Assembly (NCBI GenBank): GCA_012861695.1
Contig: JAAOOA010000095.1
Location: 305,501 to 369,500, forward strand
Source: Trematomus loennbergii
Taxonomy: Eukaryota; Chordata; Actinopteri; Perciformes; Nototheniidae
Length of the DNA: 64,000 nt
Direction: 5' to 3'
This document shows, one piece after another, positions 46,538 to 59,035 of this stretch; position 1 is the first letter of the stretch; every line of letters begins with the position of its first letter. The notes beneath the pieces were generated by a model. It was not told the origin of the DNA. It was given only the letters and a program-made list of their open reading frames with translations, and searched no databases. Position numbers and translations under genes: made by a program.

Positions 46538-49500
46538 TGTTGGGGAGATCCAGTACTCACACAACAGGAAAGAATGAAACAGAGAGGAATCAATGAAACA
46601 CAAACACAGAAATAGTTGAGATTAATCATTATTATTTAGTTGCGCACCATCAAACAACAATGGGGAAACATTACCTTGCTTCAACAGCAACCAATCGCAG
46701 AAATGCTCCCACGAATATTCAGAAACACAGGACACTTATAGGTTTCCTAAATGACACACGAACATGTTCCCTAATCATGTTTAACGCACACACATTGTCA
46801 GGTCTCCTAAACTTGGACGCACCAACATCAGAGCAACATGTAAGTTCCAGATGTCACACACCAACATCCTTATCGTTTCTTAGCTAATGCATGCTGGATA
46901 TGAACCACTAACTAACAAGACTTTAACTGTATTATCTCTGAGGAAGACCTCTCTTGGAGTTCCTCTGACCTTTGCCAATTTACTTAACATGGGTACATCT
47001 GCTGTTAATTGCAAAGACCATTGATAATTAGCAAAGAGACTCATGGGCCTCTTCCAATATCTGGAAACTGTAATTAAATCATAGTTATATTGAGAAGGTC
47101 CAAGACTTGACATAACATTCCCTCCTTTTATTAATTTAAGTTTCCAGATCATACAAAAAAACTCTTACAGATAACCTTTTGAGATCCGCCCTGAAAGTCC
47201 AAAATTACTTTCTGAAAAATATTTATCAATGAATAATCATTTTACTCAAGGCAGAAGTCACAGGGTTACCTGTACTACTCACAAATAGCCAAAAAACCAC
47301 CTTTTTGATTATAACACAAAAAGTGGAAGAAAAGACAATTTGCGCTAATCTACTCTTACTTAAATGGAAAATCATTTAAAAACCTCAGTATGCTTAAGAG
47401 GAAAAAATCAATTTGTCCCATTCAAGTTTAACAAACTTACATACATAACTAATAACAAAGTAACATTCAATTTAATACTTGATATAATAAAAAATCTTCC
47501 AAAACACTTATAGCAAGATGTAACTGGCGTACACTCTTCTGCTTCTGTTATATTGTCCAGTAAACACTTCTTCAGGTGTGCACGTTCCGATCTCCATGCG
47601 TAGCCTTTAGATGGAATATCTATCTTAGCCTTCATGCTGTGTGTCCCATCTCATAGCAAAATCCCTTGATGACATCTGAAGCAACATCATTACCATTTGA
47701 ATTGGACGGAACTGTAGTCAGAAAAAGACTTCTTTAAAAGAACAGTTTACGGTAGATCTTCTTCTCTGGAGTTTGAGATTACTAATATACTTGGCTGTAA
47801 ATCATCTCAGACATCTTGGGTTTTGTTCTTCGTGTTGACCCAAACCCATAAGACAATAGCAGTGGAAGAATAGCTGGAACTGAAGGGAGTCATCCAGCTG
47901 CCTTCATTGACACTCCAGTTTGCCTCCAGACGCAGCTCCTTAAACATCTGCCTCAGAATGATCCATCTTCCCTCCTTCAGATTGCAAGGGAAAGACAGCT
48001 TTGACCTGGGTAGAAAATAGCACTTGCATTCTGGGTTAACAGCCTATAAGTCAACCACTAGGCCTTAGAGTCTTACCTATCATTTTTAAACTTCTTGAAA
48101 CCATGAAATGTTGTTTGTGTTGTGTTTTTACTTACAATTTCCTAAGCACACAACAAACATATTCTGCAAAATTGTTCAGCCACGGTGCTGAAGCCAATCA
48201 GATCTCAACTTCGAACAATACATTTAATCATACCTGTCTTTAGCAGAACCCAATCAGGAGCTTAACCATGTAGGCAAAAAGTTGTTTCATTTGCCCTCTG
48301 GATCATGTGAGGGTTAACAAATTCACGTGAACAAGAACAATAAACCCATTATACCCCTCCTGGAAACATTGTCCTCAAACCATAGAGACCATGTTTCCCC
48401 AAGTAAGATACCTCAGAGTACCCATCTGCTCATACAATGTTATTTCAAAGTCCTATGACTCATCATCAGGAAAACTTTCTCCTGTCAAAAAGAATCAACA
48501 ATGTTAAATATCAAGTTACATAGTCATCAAGTCATGCAGGGATCATGCATAGTCAGACAAAGTTCATGCCATGTCTCACAATGGTTCAACTAATATGGCA
48601 TAGTCAGAAATCCATTGCCAAAAGCATTGTGTACATCCCAAAATAAAATCACTTGTCGGTGGGTCAGTGTTACTGTAACAGTCAGGAATTGACAAATCAA
48701 TTCACATTCATTCAGTCTTTGCAAAGTCTAAGTCAGTCTCGAGATCTCATGTCCTATAGTAGTGCACTTTGATATTCTACCAGCTGGAGTTTTTAATCAG
48801 TGACATCATGTGTTGATGTCAAACAATGCAACAAAGTTTTCCCGTGTTCGCAGCACAATTTGTTTCAGATGTTAAACAAACAAATTATCAATACACTTAT
48901 TAATGTACTGCCCCTAGGAAACACAAACCTGACAAATGTTCTTGCAAGGCATCCCTAAGTGAACCTGCAGACATCGGCCTTTTTAATTAATATTTCAATT
49001 AATTAATAATAATAATAGTCCTTTTTATTAATTTGTTTACCCTTAGAAGTGAACATATCTCATAATGTTACATCAGATGTTAAACAAAGTTTAGCCAAAT
49101 CAATCATACCAAACCATTTTACAGTACCAGGTACTGAAGTAGTTTAACTGGTGATTGAACAAACCAAAGCCTCTTTGTTTACGACATGCAAACCACTAAC
49201 ACATTTTCCAAGTTCAGCATCAGCCTTCGTTACTCTAAAATTACGTTTTAAATAGGAATATTAGAAATGGAACAAATATTCAATCTTCAGAAATGTCCTC
49301 AATAAATCTCTATCTAGTGAATAGCCAACATATTTAAAAAATGTCAGATATATAAAAAATAAACCTAAATACTCCTTTACTATCAAAGTCTAAAGCTAGA
49401 CCTAAGGTGAACAGTTTTTTGTAATAGACAATTTAATTCTAAAAAACAAAACTGGACTCGTGTTTTTTTTTATTATTTGTTCTTCAAAATACATTAGTAA

Positions 49501-50725
49501 ATACTTTGTAAAGTTATTCACACTATAACTAACCCTCTAGGATATCAAATCAGTTCATCTTTAACCAGACACTATTTTCCCTATTTATTTTCAGTTCATT
49601 ATAACAATGGTATAACAACCACACGTTTTACCCATAGCTAGTTTATATTTCAAGATTATTCTGTGTGATATAATAATCAGATGTCTTGTATGCAAAATAA
49701 AGGATATTAATATATTAATCTTTTCAGTATTCCAGACCATCGTTAAACAAGCAGCCTCTCTTCTTAAACACTAAGCATAATGTTCTACACCACCCTCTGG
49801 AAAACTCTTGCACAGTTATGCTGTAAAATCATTGCATAATTTCTTCAGAGTCTGAACAGTCTGAGACAAGCCTGTCTCAAGATCTTGTCATAATGAGAAC
49901 AGTCAGTGATTCGTTGTCCTCTGCAGCTGTAGTCAGTGGCAGGGTCCCCAAAAAGCTAGAGACGGCCTGGTCAGTGGGCTCAAGGAAACTCTCTCTGGCA
50001 TCTGGAGGGAAGGAAACTCTTGGATCAATGTGGTACAATCAGCAGACACACGTTGTCCTCTGGACAGTAGAAATCCCCAAAATTGCAGTTCCTCTTCACA
50101 CCACTGTTGCCTTGACAACAAGGGTTCATGTCCATCACAAGCAAAATGTCAAAACCTCCTCAGAGATGCGTTCTTTGCACACTTCTTCTGTTTCTGTAGT
50201 GAGCAACATTTCACCAACACACTGATTCAGAGTACAACCCAAAGGTGGCGCATAACTATCCAGTGCTGCTGTAATCACAGCCAATCAGCTACTAGAGAAA
50301 AACTCAATTTAAATCTCTCCCCAACGGGTTATAAAAATGGCTGAGTGTATATGGTCAGGAATGCTGAAACATGTGAATGTTAAAACAAACTAATGGTGGT
50401 AGTTTACCCAGATTCTTTACTTCTAAAAGTAGTAAAACTACATTGTAAAATCTCTTTTGTCTAGTTGACGTCCTGCTTTTAAATTCTAGTCAGGAAAAGA
50501 ACATACACATCATCTTTAAAATCTTCTTAAATTAAAACCAAAAAGGTCTTCTTCTCCACCATGATGCATTTCAACATCAAAGTCATAAAACTGATGATTT
50601 ATCTTTAAAAACCATGAGGAATGACAGTTTTCATAAAACACCATTCTCCTTTACTTTACTTTACCTCATTTAACCACTATAGATTCTTCTTATCTACTTG
50701 AGAAGGTCCAAGACTTGACATAACA
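46538..50725 (-). mobile_element. LTR element 2, related to element 1, internally deleted
   Basis: A full 3' LTR at 46538-47117 starts TGTTGGGGAGATCC and ends GACATAACA. The interior matches 31358 to about 34990 of element 1, then jumps to only the last 28 bases of the other LTR (50698-50725). The 4-bp duplication AGTC is exact on both sides (46534-46537 and 50726-50729). So the element inserted whole and later lost about half its interior and nearly all its 5' LTR. No coding region is seen. It is antisense to the NLR, in the intron before B30.2. Confidence 0.92.
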
Positions 50726-50729
50726 AGTC

Positions 50730-51624
50730 CACTCTGTTCTGTTCCTCCTTCCTACAGAACAGACTATGACAGGATAATATGTCATTTGTCAGTATAGTCC
50801 TATTTTTTAAAACCTTCTCTGTTGTTTAAGTGTCTGATAACCACGAATATAAGCAATGATATAAAAGTAATTATATAACATATGTCAGACACTGTGTTAT
50901 TTTCAATCAAGCCTAAAAGATTATAATGTGTTCAAACTGGCTTCACTCGCTTTAAGTGCTCCTTTGAATGTAATGTTCCTCTGTGGTTTCCTACTCAACA
51001 CATGTTTGTATTGTAATGCCACTCATATTTTATATTTTATTGTATTTTAAGGTGACATTGAATGCTTTGAAAGGTGCCCTAAAATAAAGTGTATTATTGA
51101 TCTTATATCTGTGCCTATATCACACTATTAATGTTCCTTATTTTAGACTAGGTTAATCCTGGTGTCAATAGGGAAGATCTGCACTGTTCTCTCCATGACA
51201 TGTTCAGCAGAGCAGGTATTTCTCCTGCCAGATTTGGAACCCCCCCTATCATTTTGTCCAGGATGGTCATAGACTCACCAAAATCACACTGGTGTTGCCT
51301 GTTCTCCTCTAGTTTGTGCTCGCAAAAGCATTTTACTCATTAGGTAAAAAACTAAAGAGGGGCTTCCATATCCTTAATCCTCAGCTATCGTTAATTAATA
51401 TTTATTAATTAATTAATAATTTATGTGTTCAAGGACCCTGCCCTAACCCAGGAAAAACAGGCACTCACTTTTTATTTATTTTTTCTAGATTTCCTTTTTT
51501 TTTGCGTGTGTTTATAAATTACCTCGAGGGCCGTACCAAATGGTCTCGCGGTCCGTATACGGCCCGGAGGCCGGAGGTTCCCCACCCCTGATTTAAAGAC
51601 TAACTGACCCCCCCCTGCTTTCAG
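50730..51624. other. NLR intron with a hAT-like end
   Basis: No exon seen. 51520-51592 (ending GGTTCCCCACCCCTG) looks like the right end of a hAT element. Confidence 0.45.
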
Positions 51625-51674
51625 CCTGGAGCCTGCTGGAGTCCGGTTCTTGAGGCCAGGAGGTCTCAGGAAGT
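51625..51674 (+). CDS. NLR linker exon before B30.2
   Basis: 50 bp between TTTCAG and GTAAGT encoding LEPAGVRFLRPGGLRK, with phases that join LRR exon 2 (two bases over) and the B30.2 exon (one base over). The family normally has RPGLRKY, so one Gly codon is extra. Confidence 0.85.
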
Positions 51675-51762
51675 GTAAGTGTGTTTTTAATCATGAACAT
51701 CTTCACACTGGGACATCACAGGGACTTTAATAACCTTTAATACCTGCTGTGTCTCTCATCAG

Positions 51763-52372
51763 ATTCCTGTGGACTCACACTGGACTCAAACACAGTGAAC
51801 AGAGACCTCACACTGTCTGACAACAACAGGAAGGTGACATGGGTGAGAGAGGAGCAGAAATATCCTGATCATCCAGAGAGGTTTGACTCCTGGCCTCAGC
51901 TGAGTGCAGAGAAGCTCTGACTGGTCGCTGTTACTGGGAGGTCGAGAGGAGGAGAGGTTCATATATCAGTGACTTACAGAGGAATCAGCAGGAGAGGAGG
52001 CGGAGGGGAATGTGGGTTTGGATGGAATGATCAGTCCTGGAGTCTGTTCTGCCATGATGGTGGTTACTCTGTCTTTCACAACAGAAACACAAACATCTCC
52101 TCCTCCCCCACCCCCCTCCCCCCCGCCCCTCCTTCTTGTCCTCCTTCTTGTCCTCCTTCTCCCTCTCCTCCTCCTCCTCCTCCTCCTCTGGTAGAGTAGC
52201 AGTGTATCTGGATCATCCTGCTGGCTCTCTCTCCTTCTACAGAGTCTCCTCTGACACACTGACCCACCTCCACACCTTCAGAGCCACATTCACTGAACCT
52301 CTCTATGCTGGGTTTGGGTTTGGGATTGGGTTACCTGGTTCCTCAGTGTCTCTGTGTTCTCTGCAGGAGTGA
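51763..52372 (+). CDS. NLR B30.2 (PRY-SPRY) exon, frameshifted
   Basis: Begins after CATCAG with [20 protein letters not shown] and [20 protein letters not shown] (PRY). The frame is lost near 51902 (one base missing in CAGCTGAGTGCAG) and again near 51955. [20 protein letters not shown] and [20 protein letters not shown] are in a second frame, and [20 protein letters not shown] to the end ([12 protein letters not shown], stop at 52370-52372) in a third. A CTCC-rich expansion at 52097-52190 separates the last two. B30.2 domains in fish NLRs are thought to bind protein ligands. Confidence 0.85.
52097..52190. repeat. CTCC-rich expansion within the B30.2 exon
   Basis: Pyrimidine-only tract with CTTGTCCTCCTT repeats and a (CTC)n end. 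The upstream B30.2 fragment has a similar tract at 2725-2795, so the expansion predates their duplication or arose at the same weak spot. Confidence 0.85.
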
Positions 52373-53516
52373 TCCCCCCGCCCCCCAAAAAAGAGAGGGG
52401 CTGATTATAAAAGTGTAAAACTAAGATTTCTGAGATTATCTGAAAAATTTCTGAATGTTAATTTCTTTTTAAACAAATCTAAATGTTGAGATTTCATAAA
52501 ATAAAGTTTCTCAAAAAGAAACCAGGATTGTAAGATTTTAAGAAAAAGCTCAAAACAAAAGTCAGTCTTTGCAAAGATGAAACTCAGAAAGAGGTTGAAT
52601 AACAACAGGAAGTCCATTCTGATTTATTTCCACACGGAGGCTTTTATTCTGAAACTGCAGGAAAATGTACATTTATCCCAAAGTCTTCCCACCATCTGTA
52701 GTTTGTGAACACGTGACATCACTTCAGTTTGAATGGCAGCAGTAAAGGGTTACTGAGGCTCGTTAAGAACAGGTCATAGTGACGAGTTCAATCACTTCTG
52801 CACAATATAATATATGATGTCTACAAACTAACATATAATAACGTCTGAAGTGCAAACGTGAACATAAAGTGCAAACCACAGCGTGCATGCATTGAGCTCA
52901 ATGACCGGCTTCCCTGTGAATATTTAAAATAAACGTGGCCCTACACAGCAGAGTCTGAGCGGCACAGTGTGCAGCTTTTATTTGAATGCTGGCTTTTTAC
53001 TCTCATGCAAACATGGTCATTACTTTTTAAGAAGGGTCAGATTCGATGAGCCTTATTTGCATTTAGGAAACTAATCTTCCCTAAACAGCACGATGATGTT
53101 TGAATGAACACGGCTGCTTCTGGGGTGAATGTAAACCTCTGATCTGGGTTAGATGGGTTTATTAACAGACCAATCACATGATGATTGTCTCATCATTAAC
53201 ACTCATGTACTTTCAATGTAAGCAGCTGATCTAATTAATAAAGTCTGTGTTTTGAGTCGGACTCGTGGCCTGTCTTTGTCTCAGTTTGATGGTTTATTTA
53301 TATCTTTGTTCCATATTTATAATGATCACAAAGCTTCAGATTTGGTGTAATTCTCTTCCCCTATTAGAGACAGAGACAGGAGCAGCTCACTTCCTGGGTC
53401 AGTTTAGTGTTGTTTTGCTAGACGACACCTATCTAGTCTTTTAATTTCTCTAATGTACAATGCCTTGTCTTTTTATGCTGCTGCAACGCAACATTTCCAT
53501 TCCTACATTTTTAGAT
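52373..53516. other. NLR 3' flank
   Basis: Non-coding. Possible poly(A) signals: AAATAAAG near 52500, AAATAAAC near 52927 and TAATAAAG near 53237. Confidence 0.45.
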
Positions 53517-53615
53517 TTTCAGAAAAGTCAGAATTTTGAGAAAAAAATCTGAATTTTGAGAAAAAGTCAGAATTTTGAGAATAAAGTCAGAATTTTGAGA
53601 ATAAAGTCAGTATTT
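53517..53615. repeat. 20-bp A-rich tandem repeat, about 5 copies
   Basis: Unit of the form AAAGTCAGAATTTTGAGAAT with small variants. The sequence after it (53617-53690) is the block shared with 3087-3290. Confidence 0.85.
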
Positions 53616-54528
53616 TGTAGATGACAGGATGTATGATTACCTACAAGAACCAGTATTCCTCCATCTTTGACTGTGTAACTCCCTCTCTGCACAATCAAGG
53701 GTTAAGTATGAAACCACGGTTAAAACAACCTTTACTGTTAGTGAAAAGCTTCACTCACTTTATTTCAGCTTTATGAATCCAAAATGTTGTGCCATCCACA
53801 TATAAACACAGGAATATTCAAAAGGGATGGCATGGTGTTGATGATGATTTATTATGGAAACACATCTTCTTCTTTTGCATATTGGACGTGGTCCTTCAGT
53901 ATGTTTAGAGCCTCCTCAACAATGTGCTTTTTTATTCAAAAATAACAAACCTCTATTTTAAATTGACCAAAGAATTAAAAAGTATTAAGCTGCTAAAATA
54001 TCTACGGAAAAAGGAGACTGCAATGTTCCTCATGTGTATACAAGAAAATAACATGAATGCCTTCATTAAATTATGTTTTTGAAATTGTTTTCCATTTCGC
54101 AATATTTGTATGCAGTGGTTTTAACGGCATGCAGTGTACTTTACTACTTCTAATATTCACATTACAGTCGTGGGTGGAAATTAACAATATTTCCCATTTG
54201 ATTTTGAAGATGTTCAAGTAGTGAGAGGAAGATGAAATGAGTTCCATCACTGGCTGATGGAACATTTAGAAGATGTGGAAATAATGAAGCATTTTGCTTT
54301 CAGTTATGCTTTAATTGATTGGATTGCTGGTCAGCTTTAGTATCATAGTACAGAGAGAGAAATACATGTTCAGGACAGACAGGTGTTAAACAGAAATATT
54401 GCTTAGCTGGGTGAATCAGTTTATTGATTAAATATGAAAGTGAAATAGGAGTGTGGATAAATCTTCAAACACAGATGTCATCGAGGCCTGACATCCTGGT
54501 AGAAGTGACATCCTGACTGAAGATGTGA
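53616..54528. other. Intergenic between NLR and lectin
   Basis: No exon is supported apart from the shared NLR 3' flank at its start. Confidence 0.45.
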
Positions 54529-55165
54529 TCATTTCAGGGAGGAGGAACAGACAAAAGGTTGCTTGTCGAGACAGTCTACGTCGTTGACATGTTTGTTAGC
54601 TGCAGGTTAAAGATCATCAAAAACAACACAGATTAGTTATCTGATGAATGAATGAAAGACAACATTAAAGAGGTATTGTTTTGTCATGTTTTTAAGTAAC
54701 AACTTAAAAAGGAATAATTCAAATGTTTTATAATTCTCTTTAAAATTGTAAGCATAAATAAAGAGGACAACATATAATTGTATATTTTGTACCTCCATAG
54801 TTAACCTCCATACAGTGTTCCTTTCCTCTATAGTTGCTTGGCTCCCCTCTGCCCCATCTGCTGAAGCTAAACTTAGAGCCATCGCTCCACAGCCACACTC
54901 CCTCCTGAGAGGAAAATAAATGAAAAGTCATTTTCTAGACACAATGATAGATGGATGACAATGCATTCTTTAATGATAGGACGCATAAACATGATCAAAA
55001 TGAAAATATTACCCACATTTGTATACCTATTTCAATCACACAAAGCTAGACTGAGACTAAGGCTGTTATATCTTCCAAATGAAATGGTAGGACTACAACT
55101 CCCAAACCTGAAATGGTACTACCGTTCTGCAATATTCTATTTCTCAGAAGAATCGCTTCCAGATA

Positions 55166-55199
<34 letters not shown>

Positions 55200-58018
55200 C
55201 ATTGAGCAATCATCAGAACCAAAGCTCCCACTGAAACTATATTTATACTCTGCAGATCCAAAAAAAAAATCCATTCCTCAAAAACACTATGGACATCGGG
55301 TACAGGCCCGTAAGCAGAGATGCAAAACCCAGGGCAAAAGCCCACAAGAAAAAGTTCTAATTGAATGCAGCCGAACCACTTATTACAATGCATTCATGTG
55401 ATGACTTCCAAAGAGAAAAGCAAGCACACGCGGAATAAAGTATTATTTTCTTTAAAACTTTGTTTTCGTATTTTCTATCGCATAAACACCATATCCCAAC
55501 GTGCATCTAAGACATCCAATCACCGAGCTTCAACGATAGCTGAGGATTATGGGTAGCGTAATGTTTTCGGCTTTCCAAAACTCTGAAAAATAAATGTGTC
55601 TCTCAGAATCAAAAGGGAAAAACACAAAAGCATTGTACACAATTTAAACCAATGAATGTTGTGTAATTAACAAACTGATGTTTTTTAGTTGATGAGTACT
55701 GCAGATATCACTGTAAAATAATTAGACAGTGAGGGGAATGATATGCGTCCCTAGCAACCACCTTAGTTACTATGAAAACGCAGAGGTCGGAAATACTGTT
55801 TTCAACCCGTGAGAGTTGACTATAACTTAACACGGACGATGTTCAATAGAAATGAATATGGGGAAAGAGCAATCTCACAATTTCAAGGTGTGCGCGCAGA
55901 GCAAACACTATAGTTTACATACGTAGTGTTGGGGAAATATTTTCCTAGGCCCATAACTTTGACCCAGTTTATCAGTTTGTACTGTCCTCACTGAGCTCAG
56001 GCACCTGTAGCCTTGGCTGCTGTGCTCTCAGTGTTTGTCTCCCTGTTCCTGCCTGTTGGCGTCAGCTGATAGAGGTGTTATAGTGCCTGTTGATTATTCT
56101 CTCAGAACCAGCTAAATACATGGGTCTGGGGTAGAGATCTTCAGAATTGGTTTGGCATCCGTTGTGTCAACTCGTGGTGCACGACATGTCTTGTGAATTC
56201 TCCGGCCGAAGCTCCAAATAAACCATCAGTGTTTGCCATCAAAGTTCCTGCTCTCCCCGTGTCTCTCTGAGTTTCGTCTCCATTGCTTCAGAAGTTTCCA
56301 CCACAGTAGTATATACACGTTCTCCTGGCGAGAGCTCCAATAAAAACTATAGACTACACATCCACTGGACGTAGATTTTAAAAGTACAATATGCACTTCT
56401 CGCGAGAAGAAGTGTATTCTTTCGTGTATTTTTTTTTCTCAGGCAAGGAAGGTTTTCGATCATGTGACGTCTTGAGAGGGTTATTTGTGAATATACTACG
56501 TTTTGCCCTGTGGACCAACGTAGCTATTACACGTTTTTTTGTGAGACTGGGTTGTCTTATCAGCAGTCTGCCTGGTGTTGTGTCATTACAAAGGTAGCTT
56601 ATTGTTGGTTTATTGGTGCGTTATGTTGTAAAATAATTGCTTATAATGGAGCTTACAGGCACAGTTAAGTGACAATCTCAGTATGTTGGTCAAATGTTCA
56701 TGAAGCCAATTCATCCATTGTTTATTTAGTGATATTAACTAGTAGAAATTAAAGTAAATTCACTTTTTGAATGTCTCTGCTGTCCTACGGAGTCCCTAAG
56801 GCAGTCATATTCAAAGTACAAAGTCTAAGGTATTCCATATAGTTTGTTCAATGTTATCTGACTCTCCAGACATGAATGAAAGGCCTTCCTGAGTGGCATA
56901 TATTTAGTCATAATGCCATTTGAAAAATAAAGTTAATTGTGACAATGAAAATTGTTATATAAAAGGGTTTTTGTACAGTCCTTATATCTTTGATGCAACT
57001 TCTAAATTAGAATATATAAATAACTCACCATGACAGCATCATGGCCTCCAGCCCAAAAGTTTAGATCTTGGCCTGTTGCTGTTCTCACCAACTTTCTGAT
57101 GAAGTTGTATTCGGTGGTCGATTGGATAGAAGCCAGATTCCCTCCGAGGCAAGGCAATCTCTCTATGTGGGGAAACAAAGTTAAAGTACGCACAGACAAA
57201 CAATGTTGTTTCAAAATCTGTTTTAGAGAATATGCCAAACATTAAAAGTTCCAGTTAATGCACTATTGTTGTCATTTCAGTACCTCAGCACTAGCCCAGT
57301 TCATTGCCTGATTCTTGAAGATGAAACAGCGAGAGCCAAGCTTGGTCCAACCAGGGGGGCAGCTCCCACTGCAATCTACAATTGTCATATAAAAAGACTT
57401 AATAAGAAATACTTAATTCATTGAGAGAGCAACAGAAGCAATGAATTCAGAACACAGATGCTGTCCAATAGGATGCCATCTTAATTTGGCTGCAGTCAGA
57501 AAGTGTTGGATGCTGTATTTTATTATCAAAAGAACCACCAACCCTTTTCCTCAGCTTTTGCCTGTGGATGTAAAGAACACATAATTAGGAATGAACAGGT
57601 TATGTTTCATAGTTCAGATAACGCTAGAAGCTTTGATTGGAAATAGTGTTACAAATGAATTATTTTTCTAATATTCCCTAAAGTAACTGTGACCAAACTT
57701 TAATGTATCTGTGATATTGATCTACAGTGGGATCTACACATCAAACTTGAGTCTCCATCCCCATTACTTATTATACATCCCTTTATCTTATCTCATCATC
57801 AAAAAAGAGACTACATTTGTGAAACCTCCTGTGATTATATTTGAAAAAGATAATGTTGCATGTGACGGAGCAGGATATTCATTAAATAGTCTATTATTTT
57901 TAATGAATTACTTCCGTATTATCCGTAGCTATGGATAACAAATAGTACGTACATCTGCCTCCATCCACAGTCCACTGGTCAAACAGAGGAGCACGATGCA
58001 GTAGACAACAGATTCCAT
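54529..58018 (-). CDS. Ladderlectin-like secreted C-type lectin, complete (163 aa)
   Basis: Six coding exons on the minus strand join without a break: 58018-57953 (MESVVYCIVLLCLTSGLW, signal peptide), 57561-57543 (19 bp, AKAEEK), 57375-57284 (CSGSCPPGWTKLGSRCFIF), 57160-57029 (LPCLGGNLASIQSTTEYNF, FWAGGHDAVM), 54904-54793 (EGVWLWSDGSKFSFSRWGRG, EPSNYRGKEHCMEVNYG) and 54599-54529 (NKHVNDVDCLDKQPFVCSSS, stop). Lengths add to 492 bp, and all splice sites are GT-AG. The size, single lectin domain, signal peptide and CPPGW start fit ladderlectin/type II antifreeze-like fish lectins, which are secreted and bind carbohydrate or bacteria. The sugar-site triplet reads EPS, not EPN or QPD, so specificity may differ or calcium binding may be lost. 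The 2.1-kb fourth intron contains a solo LTR and an L1 fragment. Confidence 0.9.
55015..55290 (+). mobile_element. L1/Tx1-like LINE RT-tail fragment
   Basis: Translation gives LYLPNEMVGLQLPNLKWYYR followed by SAIFYFSEES, the C-terminal block after the RT domain of fish L1 elements. A 33-G run (55166-55198) interrupts it, followed by EPKLPLKLYLYSADPKKK. It lies in a lectin intron. Confidence 0.7.
55166..55198. repeat. Uninterrupted run of 33 G
   Basis: Pure G homopolymer on the + strand within the L1 fragment. Confidence 0.9.
55927..56305 (+). mobile_element. Solo LTR with 4-bp target duplication
   Basis: Starts TGTTGGGG, ends CCACCACA, with GTAG on both sides (55923-55926 and 56306-56309). 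It has AATAAA near 56217 and shares the CCGGCCGAA and AAACCATCAGTGTTTG blocks with the LTR of retroelement A, so it belongs to a related family. No internal sequence adjoins it: a product of LTR-LTR recombination. Confidence 0.88.
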
Positions 58019-58230
58019 CTGTGTAAAGATTAGAAATGTAAAATGTAAAATGTAACAATTACTAAAGTACCTGGAGTAAAGTTTGCTTTTATGAGCAGTG
58101 TTTCCCTTGCAGTGGACACAACTTCATACATTTTCGTTATATTTTGTTCCTTGACATATTGTACTCAAGGGCTATAGTTTAACTTTCACAGTTTTTATTT
58201 TTAAAACAAACTAAAGAACTAAACCCTTAC

Positions 58231-58283
58231 CTTGCTGTGATGATCAGATGAAGTAGTACTTGCAGCTGCAGCAAGAGTCGTGA
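58231..58283 (-). other. Lectin 5' untranslated exon (3' border defined)
   Basis: The minus strand ends CATCACAGCAAG before a GTAAGG donor, and the first coding exon is preceded by an acceptor (TACACAG|ATGG at 58019), so the leader is split. The start near 58283 is estimated from the TATA box. Confidence 0.6.
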
Positions 58284-58304
58284 TAGTCATGGAAGGGTTA
58301 GGGT

Positions 58305-58317
58305 TCTTTATATACCT
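58305..58317 (-). promoter_or_regulatory. TATA box of the ladderlectin-like gene
   Basis: GGTATATAAAGAA on the minus strand, about 75 bp above the end of the untranslated exon. A strong TATA box is common for secreted, inducible lectins. Confidence 0.7.
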
Positions 58318-58689
58318 CATCTAGACGGTATACACGTACATATTGACACACCCTAGATTAAATATTAGACTGTTTCATAAGAAATAGAAAACAGAACAAT
58401 TACTGATGCTTCTGTGGAAACCAGGTTATTTGTTTTGCTGTAGCTACAGTAAATTAAACTGTGCAAGGCAAGGCTAGATTATTTAGATAGCTTATTTCAA
58501 CACAGACAAAAACATGATGAGCATTAAGTGCAGCAGAAACACATTATAAAATGTCATGAAAAAGCCAAGAGAATAAAATGAATAAAAACAAAACTGAAAT
58601 AATATATATGTTATATAATATATATACATTTTATGTAATATAAAATACAGGAATACATATCTAAATGCAGTGTAAGATATGAATAGTGG

Positions 58690-59035
58690 ATTTAATCAAA
58701 GAATAAAGTAATGAATTAAAGAACTGAGGGTTACAGCGGACCTGCAGGATTCTGGGAGTTTGTTCCAGATGTTTGAAGCATAATAACTGAACTTCTCCAT
58801 GTTTAGTTCTGACTCTGGAGACAGAAAGCAGACCAGAAGACCTGAGAGTTCTGGATGGTTCGTAATGTAGCAGGGGATCACAAATGTATTTTAGCCTTAA
58901 AGCATTCAGTGCTTTAAAAACAGGCAGTAGTTAGTTAGACAGTGTAAAGACCTCAGAACTGAAGTGATTGATCCACTTCCCTGGTGTTAGTGAGGACACG
59001 GGCAGCAGCGTTCTGAATCAGCTGCAGCTCACTTA
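58690..59035 (-). mobile_element. L2/Rex1-like LINE RT tail, left part
   Basis: Minus strand reads NMEKFSYYASNIWNKLPESC and, at the right end, LQLIQNAAARVLTNT. It is continued by 59936-60170 on the far side of an inserted retroelement piece. Confidence 0.75.

Noticed and set aside
42646..51592. A single hAT element spanning CAGGGGG at 42646 to CCCCTG at 51592
   Set aside because: The flanking bases do not form an 8-bp direct repeat, and the interval holds NLR exon 44459-44605.
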